From assembly GCA_045589215.1 (NCBI GenBank), contig JAZNOQ010000101.1, forward strand, positions 1 to 31,379: a stretch of DNA of 31,379 bases, given 5' to 3'. Under the pieces are notes generated by a model. That model saw only the letters and a program-made list of their open reading frames with translations. It searched no databases and had not been told where the DNA came from. The stretch is from JAZNOQ01 sp045589215 (GTDB taxonomy: Bacteria > Bacillota > Clostridia > Oscillospirales > CAG-272). How positions within the stretch are numbered: the first letter of the stretch is position 1; each line of letters begins with the position of its first letter. The translations under genes were made by a program, and so were the position numbers. This document shows positions 15,733 through 23,300 of this stretch, piece by piece.

Positions 15733-16685
15733 ATGGCTTTCTTGATTATATTTTTTCAGCTGTCGCACTCGGTACGACCTTTCTGTTCGGATGCACGGGT
15801 GAGATCCTGACCGAAAAATCGGGACACCTGAACCTCGGTATCCCCGGTATCATGTGCATCGGCGGCGCAACGGGCTGCCTTGCACTCAAATGGATGTACG
15901 AGACGAACATCCCTCCTGTGCTGATCGTGATCCTTTCGATCCTCTCTTCCTTTGCGGGCGGTCTTTTGATGGGCGCGATCTACAGCTTCCTCACGGTCAC
16001 CCTGAAGGCGAATCAAAACGTCACGGGCCTCGCAATGACGATCTTCGGCGGCGGCACGATGAAGTTTATTATGATGGTTTTCAAGGGTAAGCCGAACGAA
16101 TATTTGTACGCACTCGATTACTTCCGTTTTCCGTTCGCAGAGCGCACGGATGCGCTGAAGTATTGCGGTGTTATGGTTTATCTCTCGATCGTGATCGCGC
16201 TTGTGGCATCCTTTGTGCTGAAGCGTACCCGCGTCGGACTGCACCTGCGTGCGGTCGGTGAGAATCCCGCAACTGCGGATGCCGTCGGCATCAACGTTAC
16301 GGCGTATAAGTACATCGCAACGGGGCTCGGAAGCGGCATTGCCGCGCTCGGAGGACTCTTCTACATTATGGACTACGCCGGCTCAAACGAGGCGTACAAG
16401 AGCATTGAGCCGTTCGGCTGGCTCGCCGTGGCACTCGTTATCTTCACCCTGTGGAGACCGCACCTCAGTATTCTCGGCTCGATCCTCTTCGGTGCGCTTT
16501 ATCTCGCAGGCTCGCGCCTGCCCACCCTGCTCGGTATTACGCTCGATATGAGCGCGACACCCCTCCTTCAGATGCTTCCGTACGTTGTCACGATCCTCGT
16601 TCTGATCATTACGAGTGTTCGCAAGAAGCGTGAAAATCAACCGCCTGCCTCCCTCGGACTTTCCTATTTCCGTGAGGAGCGGTAA
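15729..16685 (+). CDS. BMP-type ABC transporter permease 2
   Basis: A 318-aa integral membrane protein, the second half of the channel. The N-terminus carries the family pattern GEILTEKSGHLNLGIPGIM, and the coupling-helix region reads RVGLHLRAVGENPATADAVG. About eight to nine membrane segments. The ATG overlaps the stop of permease 1 in ATGA (15729-15732), indicating translational coupling. It is the last gene of the operon and is followed by the bidirectional terminator at 16696-16732. Confidence 0.9.
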   Translation: MNGFLDYIFSAVALGTTFLFGCTGEILTEKSGHLNLGIPGIMCIGGATGCLALKWMYETNIPPVLIVILSILSSFAGGLLMGAIYSFLTVTLKANQNVTGLAMTIFGGGTMKFIMMVFKGKPNEYLYALDYFRFPFAERTDALKYCGVMVYLSIVIALVASFVLKRTRVGLHLRAVGENPATADAVGINVTAYKYIATGLGSGIAALGGLFYIMDYAGSNEAYKSIEPFGWLAVALVIFTLWRPHLSILGSILFGALYLAGSRLPTLLGITLDMSATPLLQMLPYVVTILVLIITSVRKKRENQPPASLGLSYFREER

Positions 16686-16695
16686 CAAATCAGAT

Positions 16696-16732
16696 AAAAA
16701 AGAGACCGTCTCGCACGAGACGGTCTCTTTTT
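16696..16732. terminator. Bidirectional terminator between convergent units
   Basis: Inverted repeat AGAGACCGTCTCG (16701-16713) with CGAGACGGTCTCT (16716-16728). An A-run to the left and a T-run to the right allow termination in both directions. Confidence 0.9.
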
Positions 16733-16771
16733 AGATAGGTGTTACGTAGAACACAAGGTTACGGGATCAAA

Positions 16772-16999
16772 TTAATCCTTCTTGTAGCCGATGTTCTTCT
16801 CCTTTGCGGGATCGAAGAACAGGTTGCAGATCGAAGCGACCAGGGGGTAGATTCCGAACGTGATGTACGCAAGGATAAAATACGCCAGGGTTCTCGAGGT
16901 GTAGCCCTCGGGCTTCAGAGAGGTGTGGTTGATGATGATACTACCGATCCAACCAAGGAAAAAAGTAAGCAGGAAACGGATGAGCTTGTTGTTATCCAT
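16772..16999 (-). CDS. Small TM2-like membrane protein
   Basis: A 75-aa protein with two membrane helices (about 8-24 and 39-62) around a short loop containing NHTSLKPEGY, and a lysine-rich tail. The length, the FFLGWIGSIIIN first helix and the FGIYPLVASICNLFF second helix resemble small TM2-domain-like proteins of Firmicutes. The function is unknown. A strong AAAGGAGG precedes the ATG, and a promoter is seen at 17033-17061. It stands alone, separated by 164 bp from the leftward gene upstream of it. Confidence 0.65.
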   Translation of the reverse strand: MDNNKLIRFLLTFFLGWIGSIIINHTSLKPEGYTSRTLAYFILAYITFGIYPLVASICNLFFDPAKEKNIGYKKD

Positions 17000-17032
17000 C
17001 GTGAAGTCCTCCTTTCTTTAGGATTCGTATCA

Positions 17033-17061
17033 ATGATATCACATTTTTCGCAATTCGTCAA
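17033..17061 (-). promoter_or_regulatory. Promoter of the TM2-like gene
   Basis: Minus strand: -35 TTGACG (17056-17061), 17-bp spacer, -10 TATCAT (17033-17038). Confidence 0.65.
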
Positions 17062-17163
17062 GGGATTTTAACAGATTTTTTGAATTTACACAATAAAAAC
17101 GCCATAAAAATACAACAAAAAGGCAATAAAATGCAACAAAAGCGCAGGAAACCTCGGAAAGTG

Positions 17164-17754
17164 CTATTTTTTTGCCGTTTCTTCCGAAAGCGCCTCACGA
17201 TCAAGATTTCTGCGGTAGAGTCTGCGGAGCGCGGGAGTGTTGAAGCGCAGGATCATCGTCGGCAGGAGGCTGAGGATCATATTGACAGCAGCAATGGGGA
17301 GAGCGACCGAGAGGGGGCGGAGGAAGGGAAGAAGGAGGATCAGATAACCGAAGAACGCCCCTGCCACGTGTCCCGCGACGCCGTAATTCGACTCAAGCAG
17401 AAAGCGTCCAAGATAGGCGCTGTCGCTTGACGACTGCATCCTGTCCTTGTGAAAGCCCGTGAAGCAGCCCCATTCGGGAACGTATTTCTTCCACGAGTTG
17501 ATCTTTGTTTTGCGGTAGAAATTCTTCTCGTGCTTTCCGACAGAGAAGATCCGCGCCTCGGGTGCAAACCACCGTTCGGGCAGGCGGCGTGTGACAAACG
17601 CAAAGAATGCATCGATAATAAACACTGCCGCCACACCAAGCAGGGTATAGAGCAAGTGCCACCCGAAAGCAGAGAGGCGATAAACGCCGTCATAAATGAA
17701 ATTAGAGAGTGCGATGAGGAGGGTTGCCGCCGCAACTGTGACGAGATAAAACAT
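17164..17754 (-). CDS. Membrane protein, CrtO-like (glycosyl-diaponeurosporenoate acyltransferase family) candidate
   Basis: A 196-aa protein with about four membrane helices: two at the N-terminus (about 2-20 and 29-52) and two after residue 125. Between them is a conserved-looking cytoplasmic block, FSVGKHEKNFYRKTKINSWKK followed by YVPEWG and a Phe-x-Lys-rich stretch. This arrangement recalls the CrtO-type acyltransferase family known from staphyloxanthin synthesis and its many uncharacterised Firmicutes relatives. No carotenoid genes are nearby, so another acyl acceptor is likely if the assignment holds. The start at 17754 is used because the promoter at 17794-17822 excludes the longer frame; GGAGG is 10 nt upstream. 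No clear terminator is visible after 17164. Confidence 0.45.
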   Translation of the reverse strand: MFYLVTVAAATLLIALSNFIYDGVYRLSAFGWHLLYTLLGVAAVFIIDAFFAFVTRRLPERWFAPEARIFSVGKHEKNFYRKTKINSWKKYVPEWGCFTGFHKDRMQSSSDSAYLGRFLLESNYGVAGHVAGAFFGYLILLLPFLRPLSVALPIAAVNMILSLLPTMILRFNTPALRRLYRRNLDREALSEETAKK

Positions 17755-17793
17755 TCTTGTTCGTCCTCCGAATGCTGAAATTTCAGATGATTT

Positions 17794-17822
17794 AGTATAG
17801 CACAAAATTCGTGAGTTGTCAA
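17794..17822 (-). promoter_or_regulatory. Promoter of the CrtO-like gene
   Basis: Minus strand: -35 TTGACA (17817-17822), 17-bp spacer, -10 TATACT (17794-17799). Confidence 0.75.
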
Positions 17823-17901
17823 TCCTTCGGGTGGCTCTTTAGACGGTGTTCAAGATGTATGAGATATCACAAATTTTAGAACATTATTATGCTGAAAATA
17901 C

Positions 17902-17930
17902 TTGAATTGCCCACAGAATGGTGATATAAT
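17902..17930 (+). promoter_or_regulatory. Promoter of the metF-metH operon
   Basis: -35 TTGAAT (17902-17907), 17-bp spacer, -10 TATAAT (17925-17930). The start codon is only about 25 nt past the expected transcription start, so there is no room for a SAM or cobalamin riboswitch in the leader. Confidence 0.8.
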
Positions 17931-17961
17931 AATTTATATAGAAACAGAAAAGAGGACCGCT

Positions 17962-18837
17962 ATGAAAATCATTGATCTATTAAAGAAGGACGCTTTGTCC
18001 CTGTCCTTTGAGGTGTTTCCCCCGAAAACCGATACTGCCTTTGAAAGCGTGAAGCATGCTACAGAGGAGATCGCCAAGCTGCATCCCGCCTTTGTCAGCG
18101 TTACATACGGTGCAGGCGGCGGCACAAGTCAATATACACTTGATATCGCAAAGAATATCAAGGAGAATTACGGTGTGCCGACCCTGGCACATCTGACTTG
18201 TGTTTCTTCGACGAAGGATACCGTTCGCGCCCGCATCGCCGATATCAAGGCGGCGGGGATCCAAAACGTAATGGCACTCCGTGGGGATATCCCCGCAGGG
18301 CTTGAAGGCGCAGACCGCAGTCGGTGGGACTATCGGCATGCGATCGAGCTTGTCAGAGAGCTGAAGGAATTCGGATCGGATTTTTGCATTGGCGGTGCGT
18401 GCTATCCCGAGATCCATCCCGAAAGCTCAAACCAAAAGGAAGATATTCAGTATCTCAAGGAAAAGGTGGATGCAGGGTGTGAATTCCTGACCACACAGAT
18501 GTTTTTTGACAACAATCTGCTTTACAATTTCCTTTATAAGATCCGCGAGGCGGGCATTACCGTGCCGATCATCCCGGGCGTTATGCCCATCACCAACGGA
18601 AATCAGGTGGAAAGAGCCATCAAGCTGTCGGGCTCCTTTATGCCGCAGCGCTTCAAGTCTCTTGTTGACAAGTTTGGCTCCTCTCCTGCCGCCATGAAGC
18701 AGGCGGGGATCGCCTATGCCACCGATCAGATCATCGATCTCTTCGCGAACGGTATTACAAACGTGCACGTTTATTCGATGAATAAGCCCGACGTGGCGCT
18801 TGCGATACAGCGCAATCTGTCGGATATTTTGGGGTAA
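17962..18837 (+). CDS. metF: 5,10-methylenetetrahydrofolate reductase
   Basis: A 291-aa flavoprotein of the MetF family, which reduces 5,10-methylene-THF to 5-methyl-THF, the methyl donor for methionine synthase. The hallmark LSFEVFPPKT near the N-terminus includes the catalytic Glu (Glu17, equivalent to the active-site Glu of E. coli MetF). FVSVTYGAGGGT, LAHLTCV, NVMALRGDIP and the C-terminal PGVMPI and RFKSLVDKF segments are all present. The length is normal for a bacterial MetF. The start at 17962 follows AGAGGA and lies just after the promoter; an upstream in-frame extension would begin within the promoter. It is the first gene of a three-gene operon with the MetH activation protein and MetH. 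Confidence 0.95.
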   Translation: MKIIDLLKKDALSLSFEVFPPKTDTAFESVKHATEEIAKLHPAFVSVTYGAGGGTSQYTLDIAKNIKENYGVPTLAHLTCVSSTKDTVRARIADIKAAGIQNVMALRGDIPAGLEGADRSRWDYRHAIELVRELKEFGSDFCIGGACYPEIHPESSNQKEDIQYLKEKVDAGCEFLTTQMFFDNNLLYNFLYKIREAGITVPIIPGVMPITNGNQVERAIKLSGSFMPQRFKSLVDKFGSSPAAMKQAGIAYATDQIIDLFANGITNVHVYSMNKPDVALAIQRNLSDILG

Positions 18838-18839
18838 AA

Positions 18840-19442
18840 ATGGATCATACGGTTTATATCCGAAGCTTTGCGGCACCCGAATGGAACCGAAAGGAAATTC
18901 TGCGTTATGCAGGTGTAAGGGGCGACGCCCCTCTGCTTGACGTTCTGCTCCGGGAGTGCCTTGACGAGGCTGAGAGCAAGCTTGTTTATAAGGTCTGTTA
19001 CCGAGAGCTTCCCGTGGTGGATCACGGCTTCTTTCTTGACCTCGGTTTTACAAAAACCGAATCGCTCTCTTTGAAAAGAAATCTGTCGGGATGCGAACGG
19101 ATCGTACTGTTTGCGGCAACGGTCGGCATTGGAATTGACCGATTGATCGCGCGGTATGCTACGGTCTCTCCGACAAAATCGCTTTTGTTTCAAGCCATCG
19201 GCGCGGAACGGATCGAAAGTCTTTGCGATGTCTTCACCCGAGAGCTCGAACAGGAAAAGAAAGCGGAGGGATACAGGGTGTGCCCGCGCTTCAGCGCGGG
19301 ATACGGGGACTTCCCGCTTGAGGTCCAAAGGGAGATCTTCGCCGTGCTGGATTGTCCGCGCAAGATCGGTGTCACCCTGAATGAAAGTCTTTTGATGTCG
19401 CCGTCGAAGTCGGTCACGGCGATCGTAGGAGTAGGAGATTAA
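18840..19442 (+). CDS. Stand-alone methionine synthase activation-domain protein
   Basis: A 200-aa protein corresponding to the AdoMet-binding reactivation domain normally fused to the C-terminus of MetH. The diagnostic segment is RFSAGYGDFPLEVQ (about 150-163; most relatives have RxSPGY), followed by the KIGVTLNESLLMSPSKSV stretch near the C-terminus. In MetH it binds AdoMet and, with a flavodoxin-type electron donor, returns oxidised cob(II)alamin to methylcobalamin. It starts 2 bp after the metF stop and ends 1 bp before metH, and the downstream MetH lacks this domain, so the two probably act in trans. Pro to Ala in the RxSPGY motif is a minor variation. Confidence 0.9.
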   Translation: MDHTVYIRSFAAPEWNRKEILRYAGVRGDAPLLDVLLRECLDEAESKLVYKVCYRELPVVDHGFFLDLGFTKTESLSLKRNLSGCERIVLFAATVGIGIDRLIARYATVSPTKSLLFQAIGAERIESLCDVFTRELEQEKKAEGYRVCPRFSAGYGDFPLEVQREIFAVLDCPRKIGVTLNESLLMSPSKSVTAIVGVGD

Positions 19443-19443
19443 T

Positions 19444-21861
19444 ATGAAGATTACCGAGTATTTGAAGGATCATATCTTATATCTGGACGGCGGTATGGGA
19501 ACGCTACTGCAGGAAGAGGGGCTTCAGCCCGGTGAGCTTCCCGAGCGGTGGAATTTGAGCCATCCGGAGATCATTACAAGAATTCACAAGGACTACTACG
19601 ATGCGGGAAGCCATGTGGTGAATACGAATACATTTGGAGCAAATCGCCTGAAATTTTCTCCCGAAGAGCTTGATGCGATCATAAAGGCTGCCGTTGATCA
19701 CGCACGAGCAGCGATCGCAGAGAGCAACGGGAAACAGCCGAAGTGGATCGCGCTTGATGTTGGTCCCACGGGGCGTATGCTTAAGCCTTACGGCGACTTT
19801 GATTTCGAGGATGCCGTAGCGGTTTTTGCAGAGACGGTCAGGCTTGGAGTGAAGTATGGTGTGGATCTGATCTTCATCGAAACGATGAGCGATAGCTATG
19901 AAACCAAGGCGGCATTGCTTGCGGCAAAGGAAAACAGCGATCTGCCCGTGTTCGTTTCGAATGCCTACGGTGAGGACGGCAAGCTGATGACGGGGGCGAA
20001 TCCCGCCGCTATGGTTGCCATGCTTGAGGGGATGGGTGCCGATGCTGTGGGTGCCAATTGTTCGCTCGGTCCCAAGGCTCTCGCTCAAGTGGCAGAAGAA
20101 TATTTAAGATGCGCCTCCGTCCCCGTTCTCCTGAAGCCTAATGCAGGGCTCCCGAAGTCTGTGAACGGCAAGACGGTTTATGACGTGAAGCCCGAAGAAT
20201 TCGCCGAGGATGTGGCGGATCTGATCTGCAAGGGGGTACGGATCGCGGGCGGCTGCTGCGGAACGACACCTGCGTATATTTCCGAAGTGGTCAAGGCTTC
20301 TGCCGATACCGCGCCCCTTAAGATCGAGAAAAAGAATATTACCTGCGTTTCCTCCTACACCCACGCCGTGGTATTTGGCGACGCTCCCGTTCTGATCGGT
20401 GAGCGCATCAATCCTACGGGCAAAAAGCGCTTCAAGGAGGCACTCAAGGCGCACGATATTGATTACATTTTAAAAGAGGGAATTGCACAGCAAGAAAAGG
20501 GTGTTCATATTCTGGACGTCAATGTCGGACTTCCCGAGATCGACGAAGAGGAAATGCTCAAAGCCGCTGTCTCTGAACTTCAGGCGATCATTGATCTCCC
20601 GTTACAGATCGATACCTCCGATCCCGTTGCTATGGAGCAGGCGCTTCGTCGATACAACGGCAAGGCGATGATCAATTCGGTCAATGGCAAGCAGGAAAGC
20701 ATGGATGCTGTATTCCCGCTGGCAAAGAAATACGGCGGTCTTATCGTGGCGCTGACCTTGGACGAGAACGGAATTCCCGCGAAGGCGGAGGAAAGAGTGA
20801 AGATCGCGAAAAAGATCCTCTCGGAAGCCAAGAAATACGGCATCGATCCAAAAGATATCATCTTTGATCCCTTGGCGATGACGATCAGTGCCGACAAAAA
20901 TGCGGCAAGGGAGACCATACGTGCGGTGGGACTCATCCAAAACGAGCTTGGGTGTCATACCTCCCTCGGCGTTTCCAACGTCTCCTTTGGCTTACCCGAA
21001 CGGGATATGATCAACGGAACCTTCTTTGCGCTTGCGTTGGGACAGGGGCTTTCGGCGGCGATCATGAACCCTTATTCACATGAAATGATGAAGGTGTATT
21101 ACACGTATTGCGCTCTTCGGGGGATTGATGATAACTGCGCCGAATATATAGAATTTGCGAATGCTGCTTCGCAGGTCGTGGCTGCATCGGCTTCCCAAAA
21201 GAGCGGCGTGTCAAATTCCTGCGTTGAATTTGCTTCAGAGCTGCAGCGTGCCATCGTAAAGGGACTCAAGGAAGACGCGGCGCAACTGACAGAGGAAAGA
21301 CTTTCTCGCGAGGAACCCTTACAGATCGTGCAGAATGAGATCATTCCCGCGCTCAATACCGTGGGTATGGGCTTTGAAAACAAGACTGTGTATCTGCCTC
21401 AGCTCCTCATGAGCGCGGAGGCGGCGAAGTCTGCCTTTGAGGTGATCAAGACGCGGCTGTCGGGCGAAAAAGCGGCTGACAAATGTGCGATCGTGCTTGC
21501 GACCGTCAAGGGAGATATTCATGATATCGGCAAGAACATCGTGAAGCTGATCCTTGAGAACTACGGCTTTGCGGTAACCGATCTTGGCCGCGATGTGACG
21601 CCCGAGGCAGTTGTGGAGGCAACGGTACGCTTGCACGCTCCTATCGTGGGACTCAGCGCATTGATGACGACTACGGTTCCCGCTATGGAGGAAACCATAA
21701 AGCAGCTTCGCCGTGAAGCTCCGTGGTGTAAGGTCATTGTAGGCGGAGCGGTGCTGAACCGGGAGTATGCCGATGCCATTGGAGCGGACAAGTACGCCAA
21801 GGACGCGATGGAGGCGGTACGGTGCGCGGAGGAGATCGACCAAGGCCTAAGCGAGAAGTAA
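19444..21861 (+). CDS. metH: Cobalamin-dependent methionine synthase (without activation domain)
   Basis: An 805-aa enzyme that moves a methyl group from 5-methyl-THF through cobalamin to homocysteine. Domains in order: homocysteine-binding barrel (about 1-290) with zinc ligands in GANCSLGP (Cys206) and GGCCGT (Cys271, Cys272); pterin-binding barrel (about 310-570) starting LIGERINPTGKK; helical cap (about 600-670); Rossmann B12-binding domain (about 675-800) with DIHDIGKN (His693 is the lower cobalt ligand), GLSALMTTT and VGGA. The sequence ends after the B12 domain, so the activation domain is supplied by the preceding gene. A GGAG-type site lies just upstream and the gap to the previous gene is 1 bp. 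It ends the operon; the terminator is at 21933-21968. Confidence 0.95.
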   Translation: MKITEYLKDHILYLDGGMGTLLQEEGLQPGELPERWNLSHPEIITRIHKDYYDAGSHVVNTNTFGANRLKFSPEELDAIIKAAVDHARAAIAESNGKQPKWIALDVGPTGRMLKPYGDFDFEDAVAVFAETVRLGVKYGVDLIFIETMSDSYETKAALLAAKENSDLPVFVSNAYGEDGKLMTGANPAAMVAMLEGMGADAVGANCSLGPKALAQVAEEYLRCASVPVLLKPNAGLPKSVNGKTVYDVKPEEFAEDVADLICKGVRIAGGCCGTTPAYISEVVKASADTAPLKIEKKNITCVSSYTHAVVFGDAPVLIGERINPTGKKRFKEALKAHDIDYILKEGIAQQEKGVHILDVNVGLPEIDEEEMLKAAVSELQAIIDLPLQIDTSDPVAMEQALRRYNGKAMINSVNGKQESMDAVFPLAKKYGGLIVALTLDENGIPAKAEERVKIAKKILSEAKKYGIDPKDIIFDPLAMTISADKNAARETIRAVGLIQNELGCHTSLGVSNVSFGLPERDMINGTFFALALGQGLSAAIMNPYSHEMMKVYYTYCALRGIDDNCAEYIEFANAASQVVAASASQKSGVSNSCVEFASELQRAIVKGLKEDAAQLTEERLSREEPLQIVQNEIIPALNTVGMGFENKTVYLPQLLMSAEAAKSAFEVIKTRLSGEKAADKCAIVLATVKGDIHDIGKNIVKLILENYGFAVTDLGRDVTPEAVVEATVRLHAPIVGLSALMTTTVPAMEETIKQLRREAPWCKVIVGGAVLNREYADAIGADKYAKDAMEAVRCAEEIDQGLSEK

Positions 21862-21932
21862 AAGCCCCCGACGAAGCCGCGAGAGGGAAGATCTCCGACA
21901 CCTTGCAGAGAGCTTGACATCCCTCCGCTAAT

Positions 21933-21968
21933 AGAAAAAGCAACCTTCAAAAGAAGGTTGCTTTTTCT
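21933..21968 (+). terminator. Terminator after the met operon
   Basis: A perfect 16-bp stem AGAAAAAGCAACCTTC (21933-21948) with 21953-21968, AAAA loop, and a T-run within the right arm. The T/A-rich arms make it work in both directions. Confidence 0.85.
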
Positions 21969-22224
21969 ACGGAGAAGGAGAGATGCATCTAGCCGCTAAC
22001 GCGGCGTCGCACTGTTGCGATCAACGAATCGCGCGGCGCGAGCGAGGCTCGCTTGCGTTCTTCGGGCCGCTGCCACTCACCCGAAGGCACTTTATCCGCC
22101 CCCGGCGGCGTGCCATCGGGCTCCCTCTCGCGCCGTTCCGTCGTTCGACTCGAATCTCCACTTTGTAAAAAAGAAGAGCACACCTCGGTGTGCTCTTCTT
22201 TTTTACGGAGAAGGAGCATTGCAT
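21968..22224. repeat. Hairpin-linked short repeat pair in a gene-free boundary
   Basis: The 592-bp stretch 21862-22453 has no credible gene. Two perfect A/T-armed hairpins (21933-21968 and 22165-22206) are each followed directly by the same 13-mer TACGGAGAAGGAG (21968-21980 and 22204-22216) and, 4 bp later, by TGCAT. Between them lies about 180 bp of GC-rich, palindrome-prone sequence (for example GCGCGGCGCGAGCGAGGCTC near 22029). This looks like a dispersed intergenic repeat unit sitting at the junction between the met operon and the restriction island. No terminal inverted repeats or transposase are seen. Confidence 0.5.
22165..22206. terminator. Strong bidirectional hairpin terminator
   Basis: A 19-bp perfect stem (GTAAAAAAGAAGAGCACAC, 22165-22183, with 22188-22206), CTCG loop, and T-runs on both strands. 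It would stop leftward transcription from the promoter at 22314-22342. Confidence 0.8.
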
Positions 22225-22307
22225 GTCAAGTACACAACACTTTCTCCTGCGAAATGAGCCTTATTTATCCGCTGAAATCCCTTTTTTAAGGAATTGATTT
22301 CACGTCC
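22165..22307 (-). ncRNA. Candidate leftward small RNA (hypothetical)
   Basis: A leftward promoter at 22314-22342 would start transcription near 22307, with the first strong terminator reached at 22165-22206. This gives a transcript of about 140 nt with no credible open reading frame. It would contain a 5' imperfect hairpin (GAAATC..GATTTC arms around 22274-22300) and the terminator hairpin. It matches no RNA family I recognise. Confidence 0.25.
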
Positions 22308-22313
22308 AAGGCT

Positions 22314-22342
22314 ATTATAACACGTTTTTTAGTCTTTTGCAA
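22314..22342 (-). promoter_or_regulatory. Leftward promoter-like element
   Basis: Minus strand: -35 TTGCAA (22337-22342), 17-bp spacer, -10 TATAAT (22314-22319). It points away from the restriction island and has no gene in front of it. Confidence 0.45.
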
Positions 22343-22392
22343 TAAAATTTTTATTTTTTTGTTTCTATCCTGCCAAGAGCAGGATATTTTTC

Positions 22393-22421
22393 TTGACAAA
22401 TCGCCTATCATAGTATATAAT
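22393..22421 (+). promoter_or_regulatory. Consensus promoter of the restriction-island operon
   Basis: -35 TTGACA (22393-22398), exactly 17 bp, -10 TATAAT (22416-22421), about 30 bp before the first start codon. It is the only strong promoter I see ahead of the seven tightly spaced genes from 22454 to the right edge. Confidence 0.9.
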
Positions 22422-22444
22422 AGATGGTGATAACAAATGATAGG
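22404..22444. promoter_or_regulatory. Inverted-repeat operator candidate
   Basis: A perfect inverted repeat, CCTATCAT (22404-22411) and ATGATAGG (22437-22444), brackets the -10 box and start region. A half-site-like GATGGTGATA lies between them. This geometry suits autorepression by the XRE helix-turn-helix protein encoded immediately downstream. Confidence 0.5.
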
Positions 22445-22453
22445 TGGTATATC

Positions 22454-23299
22454 ATGAAAGAATTGATCAAAGCGATCCGCTCTGCGGCGAATATGAAGCA
22501 GGAACAGTTTGCGTCGGCTCTCGGCACGACTCCGCTCTCCATCAACCGTTGGGAGAACGGAAAAACTCTGCCCAACCGCATGGCGCAGACGCAGTTATAT
22601 AACTTCTGTAAGGAGTATGCAATTGATGTTGCACAGCTCATCATAGATACAAAAGCATACGGAGATACTGATAACAAGCTCATTCTCTATCATGGCTCCA
22701 AGAAAGGGATAGAAGGAGAAATTGCTCCTATTAGCCGAGGTGAGTGTGATTTTGGCAAAGGTTTCTACATGGGAACGAATACGCTTCAGCCGTTAACTCT
22801 TGTTTGCAACGAAGACAAGCCCAAGTTCTACACCGTCGAGCTTGATTTGACTGGGCTGAAAGTGTTGACTGTCGAGATCGGTATGGACTGGGCTATGCTT
22901 ATCGCTTACTATCGCAAGGAGATGGAAAGTGCAAAAGGCACGGCAATCTATGAGAAATACGCACATATGGCTGACGGTTATGACGTGATCATTGGCTATA
23001 TCGCAAACGACCGTATGTACACCGAACTTTCCCGTTTCTTCAATAAAACTCTCACCGACGTAGCTCTTATTAACTGCCTCTCTGCCCTTGACCTTGGCAA
23101 ACAGTACGTTGCTATCAGCGAAAAGGCGTGTAAGCAAATTAAAATTTTGAAGGAAGAACCTCTTTCACCGTTGGAGCTTTCTTTGCTCAAGGATATGAGT
23201 GCAGAAAGAAGAAAAGAAGGAATTGCTTTGGCAGAGGAAATCGAGGTTAAATACCGTCGAGAAGGTAAATTCTTTGACGAGATTTTGAAGGGTGAATGA
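22454..23299 (+). CDS. XRE helix-turn-helix protein fused to DUF3990 (ART-like toxin) domain
   Basis: A 281-aa protein. The N-terminus (about 1-60) is an XRE-type helix-turn-helix: KQEQFASALGTTPLSINRWE with the recognition helix at SINRWENG. The following domain (about 75-235) starts LILYHGSKKGI and has ECDFGKGFYMGTN, the pattern of DUF3990, a family placed with ADP-ribosyltransferase-fold toxins found in polymorphic-toxin and toxin-antitoxin settings. A charged helical tail follows. The start at 22454 follows AGGTGG; the in-frame ATG at 22424 would precede the transcription start. Expected behaviour: DNA binding and autoregulation through the HTH, and a nucleotide-transferring or NAD-handling activity through DUF3990. 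Neither is demonstrated. The next gene begins 1 bp after its stop, as in toxin-antitoxin pairs. Confidence 0.75.
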   Translation: MKELIKAIRSAANMKQEQFASALGTTPLSINRWENGKTLPNRMAQTQLYNFCKEYAIDVAQLIIDTKAYGDTDNKLILYHGSKKGIEGEIAPISRGECDFGKGFYMGTNTLQPLTLVCNEDKPKFYTVELDLTGLKVLTVEIGMDWAMLIAYYRKEMESAKGTAIYEKYAHMADGYDVIIGYIANDRMYTELSRFFNKTLTDVALINCLSALDLGKQYVAISEKACKQIKILKEEPLSPLELSLLKDMSAERRKEGIALAEEIEVKYRREGKFFDEILKGE

Positions 23300-23300
23300 T

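Noticed and set aside
17823..17961. Possible SAM or cobalamin riboswitch ahead of metF
   Set aside because: The promoter at 17902-17930 leaves only about 25 nt of leader, too short for either riboswitch class, and no conserved core is seen.
22110..22165. tRNA-like T-arm sequence GTTCGACTCGAAT
   Set aside because: No matching D-arm, anticodon arm or acceptor stem could be found on either strand, so no tRNA or att site is called.
21862..22453. CRISPR array or insertion-sequence ends in the hairpin-rich gap
   Set aside because: Only two short repeat tags occur, with unequal contexts. There are no regular spacers, transposase or terminal inverted repeats.
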